Shown here piece after piece: positions 12,001-22,600 of a DNA stretch of 64,000 nt. Numbering within the stretch: position 1 is the stretch's first letter; every line of letters begins with the position of its first letter. The notes under the pieces are model-generated. The model was given only the letters and a program-made list of their open reading frames with translations, was not told the origin of the DNA and ran no database searches. The stretch is from Sebastes aleutianus. Taxonomy: Eukaryota; Chordata; Actinopteri; Perciformes; Sebastidae. Made by a program: the position numbers and the translations under genes. The stretch covers positions 15,925,629 through 15,989,628 of the forward strand of contig CAKAKS010000032.1 in NCBI GenBank assembly GCA_916700875.1. The letters run 5' to 3'.

Positions 12001-13594
12001 CAGTATGTTACTTTGCTTATGTGTGTTAACTCTTGTCTGCTTTCCCAAACTGGTGGTGTGCCGACCGTCATCTACTGTAGGTAATACACTGACTATGGAT
12101 AAGACCCTCATACATCTCCACTTCAAAACACCCAAACTATCCCTTTAAACTATGATGTTTCTTCCCCAAAAAAGAAGTCTTGATGTTAACAGTGATGTAA
12201 CCTGTTGATGCAGCATTCAAGTCTCTGCAAGTTGCTTATTATGATGTTCTTGCATCATTTGAGAACAAAAGCTGCCTAGAAGCTGTTGTATGCTTCTGAA
12301 AATGATCAAATGTGTGTGAGTTAAAGGAAGTAACTACGCAAAACCAACAGGAGGGTGTCTTAAGTTCAACCCCTTCTCTTTATCTTTTCATCTCCACTTT
12401 AATGGTGTTCTTCTGTGTCTCTATTGACGTCTCTCTAATCTCCCCTCTCTTTCTCTGTGAACTTGCTGAGGCATGTGGTGTTGTTTAGGCCGTTGGTAGT
12501 TAATAGTGTTTGGACATATCAATCTTTCCAATGACTTTGGGCTCATCTGGCCACTGTCACTGAGGAGATGGAGGCCCATCAGTTTGTTGTGGCCTAGTCT
12601 GAATGTCACCGCCATCCCCAGAGGTGTGCACAGACTCCTCGGCCAAGAGAGAGCTGTCCAAAACACATTCGTTTTTTTCAATTTCCTCCCAGAGGCACGT
12701 TAAAACAAAGTTTTTCAATTTTGAGTTTGTTTTGTTTGGACCTCTCCCGCTGGCCTCTACACCCACCACTACTTTGGTGGCTGAGAAACAGAACACTGCT
12801 CCATTGTTTTATTGTGTACAACACCAGGAAGTTGAGACACCTTGGATTGTACTACATTCAGCCTAGCTGAACTCTTTGTGAGAGAGTTGAGTTACAATCC
12901 AGGGTGTGTTTTTCTTTTGTAAGTTGGGAGGCGGGGATCGACTGGATGTCATCTGGCTCCAGTCCAGTTTGGCATTACTCCCAAACAACTCTGGTCTGAT
13001 CTAGTTGAATAACATGCGTCATCATTCCTCACAATGCACAGATCATAAATACACAATCCGCTGAAATTCACTGATTCCAAACAGTTTGATCCTACTTTGC
13101 TGTTGTTGCTCTCATGTGTTATCTTTTCTTGATAATTAACTGATTTCTTATTGTTTTTCACAGTTCTTGACCAAAAACCCGGCCCGACGTCTGGGCTGTG
13201 TGGCCTCAGAAGGTGGAGAGAGCGCAGTGACCAGCCACACCTTCTTCACTGGCATCGATTGGGAGAAGCTGGAGCGTAGAGAAATAGAGCCACCCTTCAA
13301 GCCCAGGATCGTAAGTCTTATTGATGGCATGATAATGGAGACACTCAGCAGGACATTACGTCATGTTTGACTTTGTCTCACCTTGTGGATGTGCTTTGCT
13401 AAAATGTTGCTGCTGATCAATTATTCTTAATTATTCCCCTCCAGAAAACACCAGAAGACGTCAACAACTTTGACCCAGACTTTACTCAGGAAGAGCCCAC
13501 CCTCACGCCCATCGATGACCCTATGATCCCTTCCATCAACCAGGACGAATTTCGTGACTTCTCCTTCACCTCGACTGAACTGCAGGAGAGCTAA
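1..13594 (+). CDS. prkch: Protein kinase C eta, catalytic C-terminal part (5' end outside window)
   Basis: A novel-class PKC: a diacylglycerol-activated, calcium-independent Ser/Thr kinase of epithelial and immune signalling. Six coding exons are present: 1-135, 2970-3124, 8053-8191, 9899-10087, 13164-13310 and 13445-13594. Joined, they give 304 residues plus a TAA stop with consistent phases and GT-AG introns. The fragment begins at AVKVLKKD, the subdomain II strand with the ATP-binding lysine (window residue 3). It continues with the hinge VMEFVNGGDL, catalytic loop YRDLKLDN split across exons 2 and 3, DFG, activation segment TFCGTPDYIAPE, the APE-following ILQEMLYGPSVDWWALG, the turn motif LTPIDDP and the hydrophobic motif FRDFSF. 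The C-terminus TELQES resembles the eta isoform. The regulatory C2 and C1 domains lie upstream, outside the window. Family assignment is firm. Eta rather than epsilon rests on the C-tail and the HIF1A neighbour, as in other vertebrates. Confidence 0.94.
136..2969 (+). other. PRKCH intron with one DNA transposon
   Basis: The intron opens with gtcagt and ends in a pyrimidine tract plus cag. It contains a short CA run near 150-165, the non-autonomous element at 689-1310, and T-rich tracts near 1180 and 2050. Nothing conserved or coding is apparent in 1311-2969. Confidence 0.7.
689..1310. mobile_element. Non-autonomous DNA transposon with terminal inverted repeats
   Basis: The termini ctttcacaagcc (689-700) and ggcttgtgaaag (1299-1310) are exact reverse complements. 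The interior has no transposase reading frame and resembles a common fish interspersed repeat. It is about 620 bp, within a PRKCH intron. The superfamily is not assigned. Confidence 0.6.
3443..4273. mobile_element. TTAA-flanked MITE, copy A
   Basis: The ends read ttaaaggtgcagt at the left and actgcacctttaa at the right, which are perfect reverse complements, and TTAA lies at each boundary. The two halves are also imperfectly complementary: the stretch around 3890 (aaaacacaacgattcttag) recurs reversed around 4010. The element can therefore fold on itself. No transposase is present. A related element lies at 43750-44240. The TTAA target suggests a piggyBac-type origin, but that is inference. 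Confidence 0.75.
6570..7175 (-). mobile_element. Interspersed repeat ending in agggctgtcaatcgatt (copy 1)
   Basis: The right end, read on the minus strand, starts agggctgtcaatcgattc followed by a run of gattaatcg-type sequence. The body from about 6790 to 7100 (fragments such as gggatcccttgacctctgac and ctgttgctgcctgttgggct) recurs in the opposite orientation at about 33517-34040, inside HIF1A. The left boundary is uncertain. It is probably a non-autonomous hAT-like element. Confidence 0.6.
8273..9281. mobile_element. hAT-type non-autonomous element with 8-bp target duplication
   Basis: The termini are cagaggtggga at the left and ccacacctgtg at the right, imperfect inverted repeats. The flanking octamer ataatgac is present at 8265-8272 and 9282-9289. 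An 8-bp duplication is the hAT hallmark. The interior has many degenerate caagtc/gagtc words and no transposase. A different repeat is nested at about 8691-8957. Confidence 0.75.
8691..8957 (+). mobile_element. 'cttcgaagcttcg' MITE, copy 1, nested
   Basis: It begins tagggctttcccgagcacca followed by ttttttgggcttcgaagctt. The interior ends near gaagcattcgaatactgatt. The same family is present at 52226-52625, 53062-53431 and 62889-63184. This copy lacks the far terminus and sits inside the 8273-9281 element. Confidence 0.65.
10180..10475. repeat. Common fish interspersed repeat fragment
   Basis: The stretch with ggtcactgtgacctcacata and taactcaagaattcatgtgc matches, from memory, a widespread teleost repeat. 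No terminal inverted repeat or coding sequence is visible. Boundaries are approximate. Confidence 0.5.
11403..11590. repeat. 94-bp tandem duplication at MITE edge
   Basis: The sequence starting aactacaaatgacgtcatca occurs at 11403 and again at 11497 with near identity (one ggg/gga difference near the end). Each unit ends with the first about 24 bases of the adjoining MITE (attaaagg...gtgttttga). The duplication therefore arose after MITE insertion and copied its terminus. Confidence 0.85.
11563..12148. mobile_element. TTAA-flanked MITE (agttcgggtgttttgaagtg family)
   Basis: The left end ttaaaggaatagttcgggtg and right end cacccaaactatccctttaa are inverted repeats with TTAA at both boundaries. 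Inner segments (tatccatagtcagtgtatta on the left, its complement near 12085-12105) extend the inverted repeat. About 585 bp, no transposase. Confidence 0.8.
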
Positions 13595-14542
13595 GAGTCT
13601 CCTCATTGATCCTCCAGTCATCCTGCACTCTCACTCCTCTCAGTGTTTGTGTGTTTGTCTAAGACAGTTCCAGGTGGTACGTGCAGTGTGATGCTGCCAC
13701 ATTCCCCAGAGACATGAGGGTGCAAAGTGCCGAGGAGTCAGCCAAACTCATGCTGCACCTCTTGAGCACTCCTGTAATTCCCGAAAAAGTGATCATCTTT
13801 TGAAATGACATTAAGTTTTGACTATGTTTCCGTTCGATTTGGACACATTCATGCAAGTGTCTGTTTTGGAAATGGTGTATTTTACGTGGTGGTGTGTTTG
13901 ACAAAAGTGTCCAACCTCAGAATATTATTGTACATTTTGCTCTGGATGAGTTCGCTTCCAGTTACTTCAAATGAAAAAACACTTTTTGGAGCACAACTGC
14001 ATGGTTTGTTTTTCATTTTTGCTCTAGCACTGTCCAGAGAAACCAAGAAGTCAAGGGTTTAACTAGCCTGCCAGAGATTCCCAGAAAACTCAAGCTGACA
14101 GTTAAGATCCTGGAAAGACTGAGTGAGCAGATGAAATAGTTTCTCAGTGATGTGACCCTTCTCTGGGAAAAAAAACAAATTCTCACAGAGCCACACATAC
14201 TGGCTACTTAGGCTGATTTTTTCAGTCAGTCTCAGATAATAGGTGATGTGTATTTATCGGTCACACCCTGCAACAAAAACTTGGCATCCGTCTCAATGAT
14301 TCTCCACCTGAATTATCAGCAGGGCATGTTGAGGATGTTGCAATGTTTCATCTGAGGAGAAAGCTGTGTGATTCACGCTGACTGTGAAATACACAAAAGT
14401 TTGAGATTAGCCCACACAGTTGTCTGAGCCAAGAGAAGAATGCTAGTATGTTGTTTGGCAATTGTCAGATTCAATTGACTCTTGGTGCGTCTGAAGGTCT
14501 CTCAAGAGTAACAGTAATCACTCAGTCTGCTGCTCTCTGCTT

Positions 14543-14659
<117 letters not shown>

Positions 14660-17600
14660 TTCTCTCAACAAACACAGAGCCTTTGAAAGCTTCCAGGTCC
14701 GTGGGCAGACTGCCTGGTAATAAGAGCTCACACGGGGGCATTTTCAAACATGAAAATCCGAGAAAATTATTGAATATCCTCCCTGCTGAACACTTAAACC
14801 ACCCTCACTGTGAGAACTTAAATTCAGGAGGAGGTCAACACAGAGAGAGAACTTCAAACATTAACCCTGCAGTACAGTAACATTGGCAAATCATAGTGGT
14901 GGGGGCCTTCGGCCGTTCATTTTAACATCGCAAACCAACAGAGAATAAACAGGAAACCACAAACAGCGTCACTACTGTCGCTTTTGATCGAAACAGGAAG
15001 ATACAAGAAGACAAGAATCATGCATTTTGGGAGACTTTGAGAAGCATGAATACAGAACAGTATGTGCTGCTGGTAACAACAACAGAGGGAAAATAGAAAC
15101 CTGCATTGAGAGTAATCTTGTGTTGAACCTGCCCAAACATGAACAGACTCGACCTTACAGAACGGAGACGAACTCTTCCTGTTAGTTTGAGGGAGGAAGT
15201 CGTCAGGCTCCAAATCACATCTGTTTATCTTTTCAGCCCCCTATCCTGTGGAGGATTGTGTGGCTAAATACTGTAAATTGGTGACTTCAGATACCAAAAA
15301 ACCTGTCTATAATGCAAGCGAGTGCAAGCTAATACTGCAGCTACGCTTCTCCTATCACTTCAATCCCTGTTAAACATCATTTTAAATCAAGATTTAAAAG
15401 TGCATTGATCTCAGGGACTGAACTGCAGCCAACTAATCTACTTTAAGCGTTCCCTAACAACGATGGGCGTGTGTGTTATACAAAGAATGGGACATTGGAT
15501 TAAATGACTTGACTTTTTGTTTACCCATTAATGTGGCCCCGTTTGGCAGCTTTCCTCGGGTGATGTCTGAATGAGAGGAAAAGATTGAGGAGCCTTGTCT
15601 CAGCTTTCATTACTGAGACGTACTGATGGCTGCCAGCAGCGTCTCCGCACTGCTTGACTGAATCAGTGTTTGACCCTGCTGCCCTGCCTGTATGATGGAT
15701 ACCCATGAAAGTAACAACAGATAATGAGAAAGACTCCCTGTAGAAATCTTAATTTTTGTCACATGTTGGACTTTTTTGTGCATCAACACAGAATAAGTTC
15801 AGTGAGTTTGCATCCATGCTCAGTAGCCCAGTCTGTAGATGTTACATTAGATGGTTCTTGTGTAGGAAGTGACTCAGAAAGCAGAATCCAATCACACGAT
15901 GGCCATCATTACAATAACAATGCAATCTTTCGTGTACATTTCAACATTTCCCTTTCAAAGCTGTGTTAATGGTGTTGTTACACAGCAGAGTCCCTTCAGT
16001 GTGTTTTAATTGAACTTCCAAGAAATAAGAAAACTGTGTGCCACAAAAACAACCTCATAGAAACATGTTACCTAAATACTAATTGCACCGTTTGAGATAA
16101 CTGTCAGGGCTTGGAATAAAACAGTGTTTGAGGTGGTACGATGTGCTCACCGTTCTGTAGTGACCAATAGCATAGAAAAAGGTGTGTCTAGCATCTTACA
16201 CAACTTCAAGTGATCAATACTCAGTTTTGAATGCAGGCTCAGTCATCGTTGGTGAAGTGCAGCTACTAGCATCATGTAAGAACACGATTTTCACTGAATT
16301 TCTTAGTCACACTCTGGCTTATAGGCCTAAAAAACATATTCACAGGGTATAGCAGAGGAACACAAGGTCCTCCTGGTCATGTATTTGTTTGTTCTCAAGT
16401 CAAAGTCTGCAGCTCTGACACACACACACTGACGTGTTGTGCCACCCAGCCAACAGTTCTGGGAACTATCAACCGTCATAGCCAGATGTAACAACCAAGA
16501 TGTGGTAAGTAAAAGTGAAGAACTGTATGGCAATATGGCAAAAAGGACATTTAATGAGGAGTGAACTTTGCTGTGATTTTGAGAGGTTGGGAAATAATTT
16601 TTCTCTTCCAAAGCAAGAGCTGACTCACAGGTGACGTGAATGACCTAACCACCAAACAGTGGAATCGGAGGAGGAGCCTGACTGGACAGAAATCTCCAAA
16701 CTACTTCATTAAAATAACCAAAACCATCTCCATGCCAGTGAGTGAGATTTGGATTCCAGTGGAAACCCCTCAAATGCACACATGATATTTTGTGCTGAGC
16801 ACTTGAGAAAATATGTCTCAAACTGTTTAGCTTACCTACTTTCTAATTACAGTTATATTTAATTACATGTTTCTACATCACCATGACATTGCACACTTTG
16901 CTGTAACACTGAAAAATGTGGGCCGTCTGGTGTAGTGAGGTGAAGACACCAACCTAGAACATCACTTTCTCCTTTCTATGATGTGTAGAGTTCACACACA
17001 AGCAGCTGATTAAATTCACAACAATACAATTTAGCTTTTGCAAAATTATTTGTCCTTAAACTTCTTGAAAAAACTTTATTTCGGCAGAGAAGGACGTGGC
17101 CCACTGGGAACTGGAGGAGGACAGGGCCGGGTGTATTTGGTAAATGGGGCACAGACTGCATGAATCTGATTCAAGTGTGTCATGTTATGTTTTTTTGGTT
17201 AAAAAACAGTATAGAGTTGCCATTTGAAGAGGACGAAGTAAAAGCACGGCAGTGGTTGTACTCGACCCCCTCATGCACCCTGGGACACTTAAACCTGCAG
17301 TAGGCAGAATGTTTTTGGCATCATTGGGCAAAAGATCGTTGTTCCAATTCTACCCACTGCAGCTGTAAAAAAACAAGGCTTTTATCAGCAAAACACTCAA
17401 GAACTCATACAAATTTAGACATTTAATCATACAGTATGCCTATTTATAGAATAGATATAAATATATAATATAATATAATATAATATAGAGAATATAGAGT
17501 ATAATATAAATATAATATAAAAAAAAAACAATTCAAACTGTATTTTTCATTAACAGTACTTAGCTGTAAATTTCAGCGACAGTATAATAATGTTAATTTT

Positions 17601-17732
17601 ACAGTAACATAAAGGCAACCCTGCTGCCAGTTCTTTACTGTTATTTTACTGGAAAATTCTTAACAGTGTACAGTTGACTCAAACTCTGTAACTTTAGTTG
17701 ACAACTACAGTTAATGTTTTGTTTCGTCTGTG

Positions 17733-17901
17733 GCTCTAGCAGGTTTTTCTGTGCGCGTCCTCGATGGAGAAAGCACGTGACTGCGCGTCCCCGCGGAGTC
17801 AGTGGGAGGAGCCTCTGAACAGTTCAAAATTATTGTCTCCACTAGTAACCAACGTCTCTCAGCTCCAGCGTGGCATCGTCTCTGAAGAAGAGCACACCAA
17901 G
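17733..17901 (+). repeat. Upstream copy of the HIF1A promoter/5' UTR segment
   Basis: From gctctagcagg to cacaccaag this segment is closely similar to 18603-18780, which lies immediately upstream of the HIF1A start codon. Shared blocks include tgactgcgcgtccccgcgga and accaacgtctctcagctcca. The upstream copy has CACGTG (agcacgtgac, near 17774) where the proximal copy has catgtg. It is not followed by a start codon equivalent to HIF1A exon 1. Confidence 0.88.
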
Positions 17902-18602
17902 TTACAACTTTATTCTCGTAAAGTTATGACTTTTTTCTCGTAAAGTTACGACTTTATTCTCGTAAAGTTACGACTTTATTCTCGTAACATTACTACTTTT
18001 TTTCTTGTAATATTATCACTATTTTCTCGTAAAGTTATGACTTTATTCTCGTAATATTACGACTTTTTTCTCGTAATATTATGACTATTTTCTCGTAAAG
18101 TTATGACTTTATTCTCGTAATATTATGACTTTTTTCTCGTAACATTATGACTTTTTTCTCGTAAAGTTGTAACTTTTTTCTTGTAAAGTTACGACTTTAT
18201 TCTCGTAACATTACGACTTTTTTCTCGTAATATTACGACTTTTTTCTCATAATATTATGACTTTTTTCTCGTAAAGTTGTGACTTTTTTCTCGTAAAGAT
18301 ATGACTTTTTTCTCGTAAAGTTACGACTTTATCCTCATAACATTACGACTTTTTTTCTTATAATATTACGACTTTATTCTCTAAATCTCAGATGTTTTTT
18401 CCCTCAATGTGGCCCTAATACTCCGTAGTACATTTGCACCTGGGCCCTCACTGCATTAGAATTATATACTATATACTTACACTATAAACTGTGTTACCTT
18501 CATCACAATACTCAAATGTTTTGCAGCTCCAGACAGATTTTTTTTTCTCTTTTTGCCTAAAATGTCTCTTTTGATAGTAAAGGTTGTTGGTTGCTGACCT
18601 CT
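17902..18602 (-). mobile_element. hAT-related element body with TTATTCTCGTAA array, copy 1
   Basis: Read on the minus strand it starts cagaggtcagcaacc (18588-18602), the terminus of the hAT element at 51229-51975 (caggggtcagcaacc). It continues with the same interior words (tgtgatgaaggtaacacagt) and ends in about 20 degenerate units of ctcgtaaagttacgactttatt. The opposite terminus of the element is missing. The promoter duplicate abuts it instead. Confidence 0.75.
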
Positions 18603-18970
18603 GCTCTAGCAGGTTTTTTCTGTGCGCGTCCTCGCTGGAGAAAGCATGTGACTGCGCGTCCCCGCGGAGCCAGTGGGCGGAGCCTCTGAACGGTCCAACG
18701 TTATTGTCTCCGCTAGTAACCAACGTCTCTCAGCTCCAGCGTGGCACCGTCTCTCTGGAGAAGAACAGTACACCACCAAGGGGATGTTTTATCCGCTAAA
18801 ACCTGCACTTCTTTGACCAAATACACACAGTGAGAACTACACAAGCGCTTGAGGATTTACCGGACTCATTATCAGTGAATAATCTCGGTATTGTTGTTGA
18901 TTTCATCGACGGAAGCTCCGGATATCCAGCTTGATACCGATAGAGACTCTACTCAGGTCCTCGTCCTGAC
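18603..18970 (+). promoter_or_regulatory. hif1a: HIF1A proximal promoter / 5' UTR region
   Basis: This GC-richer, CpG-containing stretch lies directly before the HIF1A start codon. It contains gggcggagcc (about 18686-18695, a GC-box core) and the left part (18603-18780) that is duplicated upstream. No clear TATA box is seen, so transcription starts within this block are only inferred. Confidence 0.6.
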
Positions 18971-19629
18971 ATGGACACAGCAGGAACTGTACCAGAGAAG
19001 AAAAGGTAATGCTAATGCTACATGTGTTGTTGTTGTATTTAACAACTTTGCTGTGTAATTAGGGGTTTGAATGCTATTCTAGGTGTGACATTATGTGCTT
19101 TATGTCGAGGTTAAATGATAGTTTAGTGTGTTTTGTTCGACGTTTGTAACGACGCTACTATCGTTAGCAACCATGCTAACATAGCTAGCTAACGTTAGCT
19201 GTCATAGAGCTGTTGACGTTAAACTGTTTACATAACATTACAAAGCCAACCTTAATTAAGGTAATTAGCATATTTGTGTGTTTATTTTTTGCTAAAATCT
19301 GCTTTTATTTACTAGTTTTTTTTTTTTTTTTGGATCTCTTAAGAGGCAACATTAGGGTTATTTACATCTGAATGTGACACATAGCTAACTATACTATATA
19401 TACAGTATGGAAAGTTGTCAAAAGTTGCATTTAAAACTACTTTCAGTTTCACAAAACTTGTTTTCACTATGAGGTTTTACTTCAGTCATCAGCAAAGTGC
19501 AAACATATCTTGTTAGTGGCTACTGAAGTCTGTTACAGAAGGCAATTTGACAGTCAATCATCATTTGGAGGTTTATCTACTAAAATACTATCTTGAATTT
19601 CCCTCTGGATCAATACAGTTTTTATCTAC

Positions 19630-19660
<31 letters not shown>

Positions 19661-22600
19661 AAAAAAGAAGTGGAAGTGTTAACTGTGATTGTCTGTTTTC
19701 ATTTTGATAGAATCTGCTTTGAATTACCACTTTTTTTGTTTTTGGGACCACTTAAGAGGCAACATTGGGGTTATTTACATCTGTTCTGAATGTGATAAAT
19801 AGCTAACTATACTGTATATCCAGTAAGTTACCTCACATGTGGTGTAACTATACTATATATCCAGTAAGTTACATCACAGGTGGTGTAACTATACTATATA
19901 TCCAGTAAGTTACATCCCAGGTGGTGTAACTACACTATATATCCAGTAAGTTACATCCCAGGTGGTGTAACTATACTATATATCCAGTAAGTTACCTCAC
20001 AGGTGGTGTAACTATACTATATATCCAGTAAGTTACATCACAGGTGGTGTAACTATACTATATATCCAGTAAGTTACATCCCAGGTGGTGTAACTATACT
20101 ATATATCCAGTAAGTTACATCCCAGGTGGTGTAACTATACTATATATCCAGTAAGTTACATCCCAGGTGGTGTAACTATACTATATATCCAGTAAGTTAT
20201 ATCACAGGTGGTGTAACTATACTATATATCCAGTAAGTTACATCCCAGGTGGTGTAACTATACTATATATCCAGTAAGTTTTATCATAGGTGGTGTAACT
20301 ATACTATATATCCAGTAAGTTACATCACAGGTGGTGTAACTATACTATATATCCAGTAAGTTACATCCCAGGTGGTGTAACTATACTATATATCCAGTAA
20401 GTTATATCACAGGTGGTGTAACTACACTATATATCCAGTAAGTTATATCACAGGTGGTGTAACTATACTGTATATCCAGTAAGTTATATCACAGGTGGTG
20501 TAACTACACTATATATCCAGTAAGTTAAAACAGGTGGTGTAACTATACTATATATCCAGTAAGTTATATCACAGGCAGTGGAAATTACTGGTCGTCTGTG
20601 ATGTGCCAGCCTTCATAGTGTTCAGTGAAAAAGCTGCCAACAGCTCATGTGAGCAGTGCTGGAGAGTGGTGTGAGGTTTCTGATGAAATATTTAGGGTTT
20701 AGTGAAGTTGTCTTTAGCTTGAATTTCTCTTGTACTTCTCTGGAGTGGACTTTACTGGACTTTGTTTGTAGTAAAGTTTGATTAGAGAGGTAATCATGAT
20801 TTATATAGCTTGTTAAACTTGCCTGGAAAGTTGTCAAAAGTTTTATTTAAAACTACTTTCAGTTCCACAAAACTTGTTTTCACTATGAGGTTTTACTTCA
20901 TAGTGCATTTGAATTCCTGTTGAAGTTTTGACCAATTTGTTGCTGCGTTAAAAAAGTTCACACTTGAATTGTAATTCCTTTTAATTTTTAAGATTTTTAA
21001 ACCAATTTGCTGGTGCAAGATTTATTATGATTTTTTATTTTAATAATAAAGAATTATTATAGATTTATATTTATGTATTTATTTGTTACATTTTGTTTTG
21101 CAAAGTTAGGAAAGCGTTTTTTAAGTCAAGACAGGTGTTGTCTTACACATAAAAAAATGAACCCAGACCAGTTACTTCCATACAGTGAAGCATAAAGATT
21201 ATTAATTAGACACTGGTATCGGATCGGTACCCGGTATTGGCCGATACTCAAAACCCAGGTATCACTATCGGTATCAGGACTGAAAAAGTCGGATCGGTGC
21301 ATCCCGATCACAAATATAATAGATGTTTATTGTTTGGCTAATTGATTGATTTGAATTTTATTGACTAGTTATAATTGCTTGGCATAGTCTACATTTAGTA
21401 TAATGTTTTGACCTTCATGGTGTTTCTTGACATGCTACAGTGAAAACACAGTAATTAGTATTGACTGTAGAATAGGATAATTAACCCGTGCATGCCCAGA
21501 CTCTGCATCCAGCAGATGGGGGGGTGAAATAGCAGCAATGAAATTCTTCCACAGAGGACAACAGTAGAAAGCTTCACTTTGTAAATAAAGTCAATTAAAT
21601 CCTGATGTAAAGAGTGTTGTCTTATATGAAAAATCTGCATAGAAGAGGATGCACTTTGCACCAACGTTTTCCGGTACAATTTCTGAACTGATTGGCATGG
21701 TGAAATTAATATAAAATGGAATTAAAAGGCCTCCCAAAACGTATCCTGTGTTAGTAATGGGAGATGTCTTTGAAACATTATTAACCCAACGTGGGTGCTA
21801 CTTGTTCCATAGTGCTTAAATAAGTAGTGTTCATCCTACATGCTGAAATCCCACTGAGCTGTTGTTAAGATCTTTTTATGGCTGTTGGTGTTGTCCAGTT
21901 GTGCCAAAATGGTTGAGTGGCATATGATGAAATGTCTGACTTGTAGACTGACTAGTTAAATATTTGCACTGTGTTTATAGTCCTTGGTGGGGATGTGTTG
22001 TAGTAGTAGACTGCATTCATGTGCTTTTCTCATTCTCTGCCAATTTGAAATGTGTCACTTTGTATAGGCCTAGATAAAGGTTAAACATCCTGTTTAGTTT
22101 CATTAGATATGTGTCAATTCTTCCTCGTTATCTCAGAAGAAATCAAGAGTTGTGGTCTGGTTTGATGCAGTTTTGTCTGGTGTCTGTGAGGAGCCTCGGT
22201 GGTATAATTTCTGTCTCATCTCTTAATCACCAGGGCTTGACGTCAATAGGAGTGGCCAAATGTGGGTAGCGGTTTACAGGTTGCCCTGCTGTTCAAGTGC
22301 AGTTGACACTTGTGTGCAGGCTAGTTAGAACTTGAAAAGGAATTGGTCTTACTTGCAGGTACAGGGCATATTATCTATTGTTAGTGTGTGCACATTTTTT
22401 CTTTTTTATGTTTTGTGACATAAATAAAGAAAATATGCTCTGAAGGCTTTTCTTAATCAGACTGCTAAATTTCTGCTTTCTGTGTCATTAGCTGATCAAG
22501 TTAGCATGTTACTGTGTTTAAAAAAAAATGCAGAGAGGGTTTTGCCAGCGAGGTATATAAAGGAAAACAAGCAGTTTAATCTTCCTAAAGGAGCACTGAT

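Larger units (their letters stand above)
10088..13163 (+). other. PRKCH intron with several repeats
   Basis: It contains an interspersed repeat (about 10180-10475), a 94-bp tandem duplication (11403-11590) and a MITE (11563-12148). A short imperfect hairpin lies near 12837-12907 (acaccttggattgta against tacaatccagggtgt). The rest, including the CT-rich 10830-10900 and 12150-12830, shows no gene. Confidence 0.65.

Noticed and set aside
17733..17901. Second HIF1A exon 1 encoded by the duplicated upstream segment
   Set aside because: No equivalent of the MDTAGTVPEKK start codon and donor follows this copy; the sequence passes straight into the tandem array.
19803..20575. Regularly repeated 41-bp units resembling a CRISPR array
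   Set aside because: Units directly abut with no unique spacers, there are no cas genes, and the setting is a vertebrate intron.
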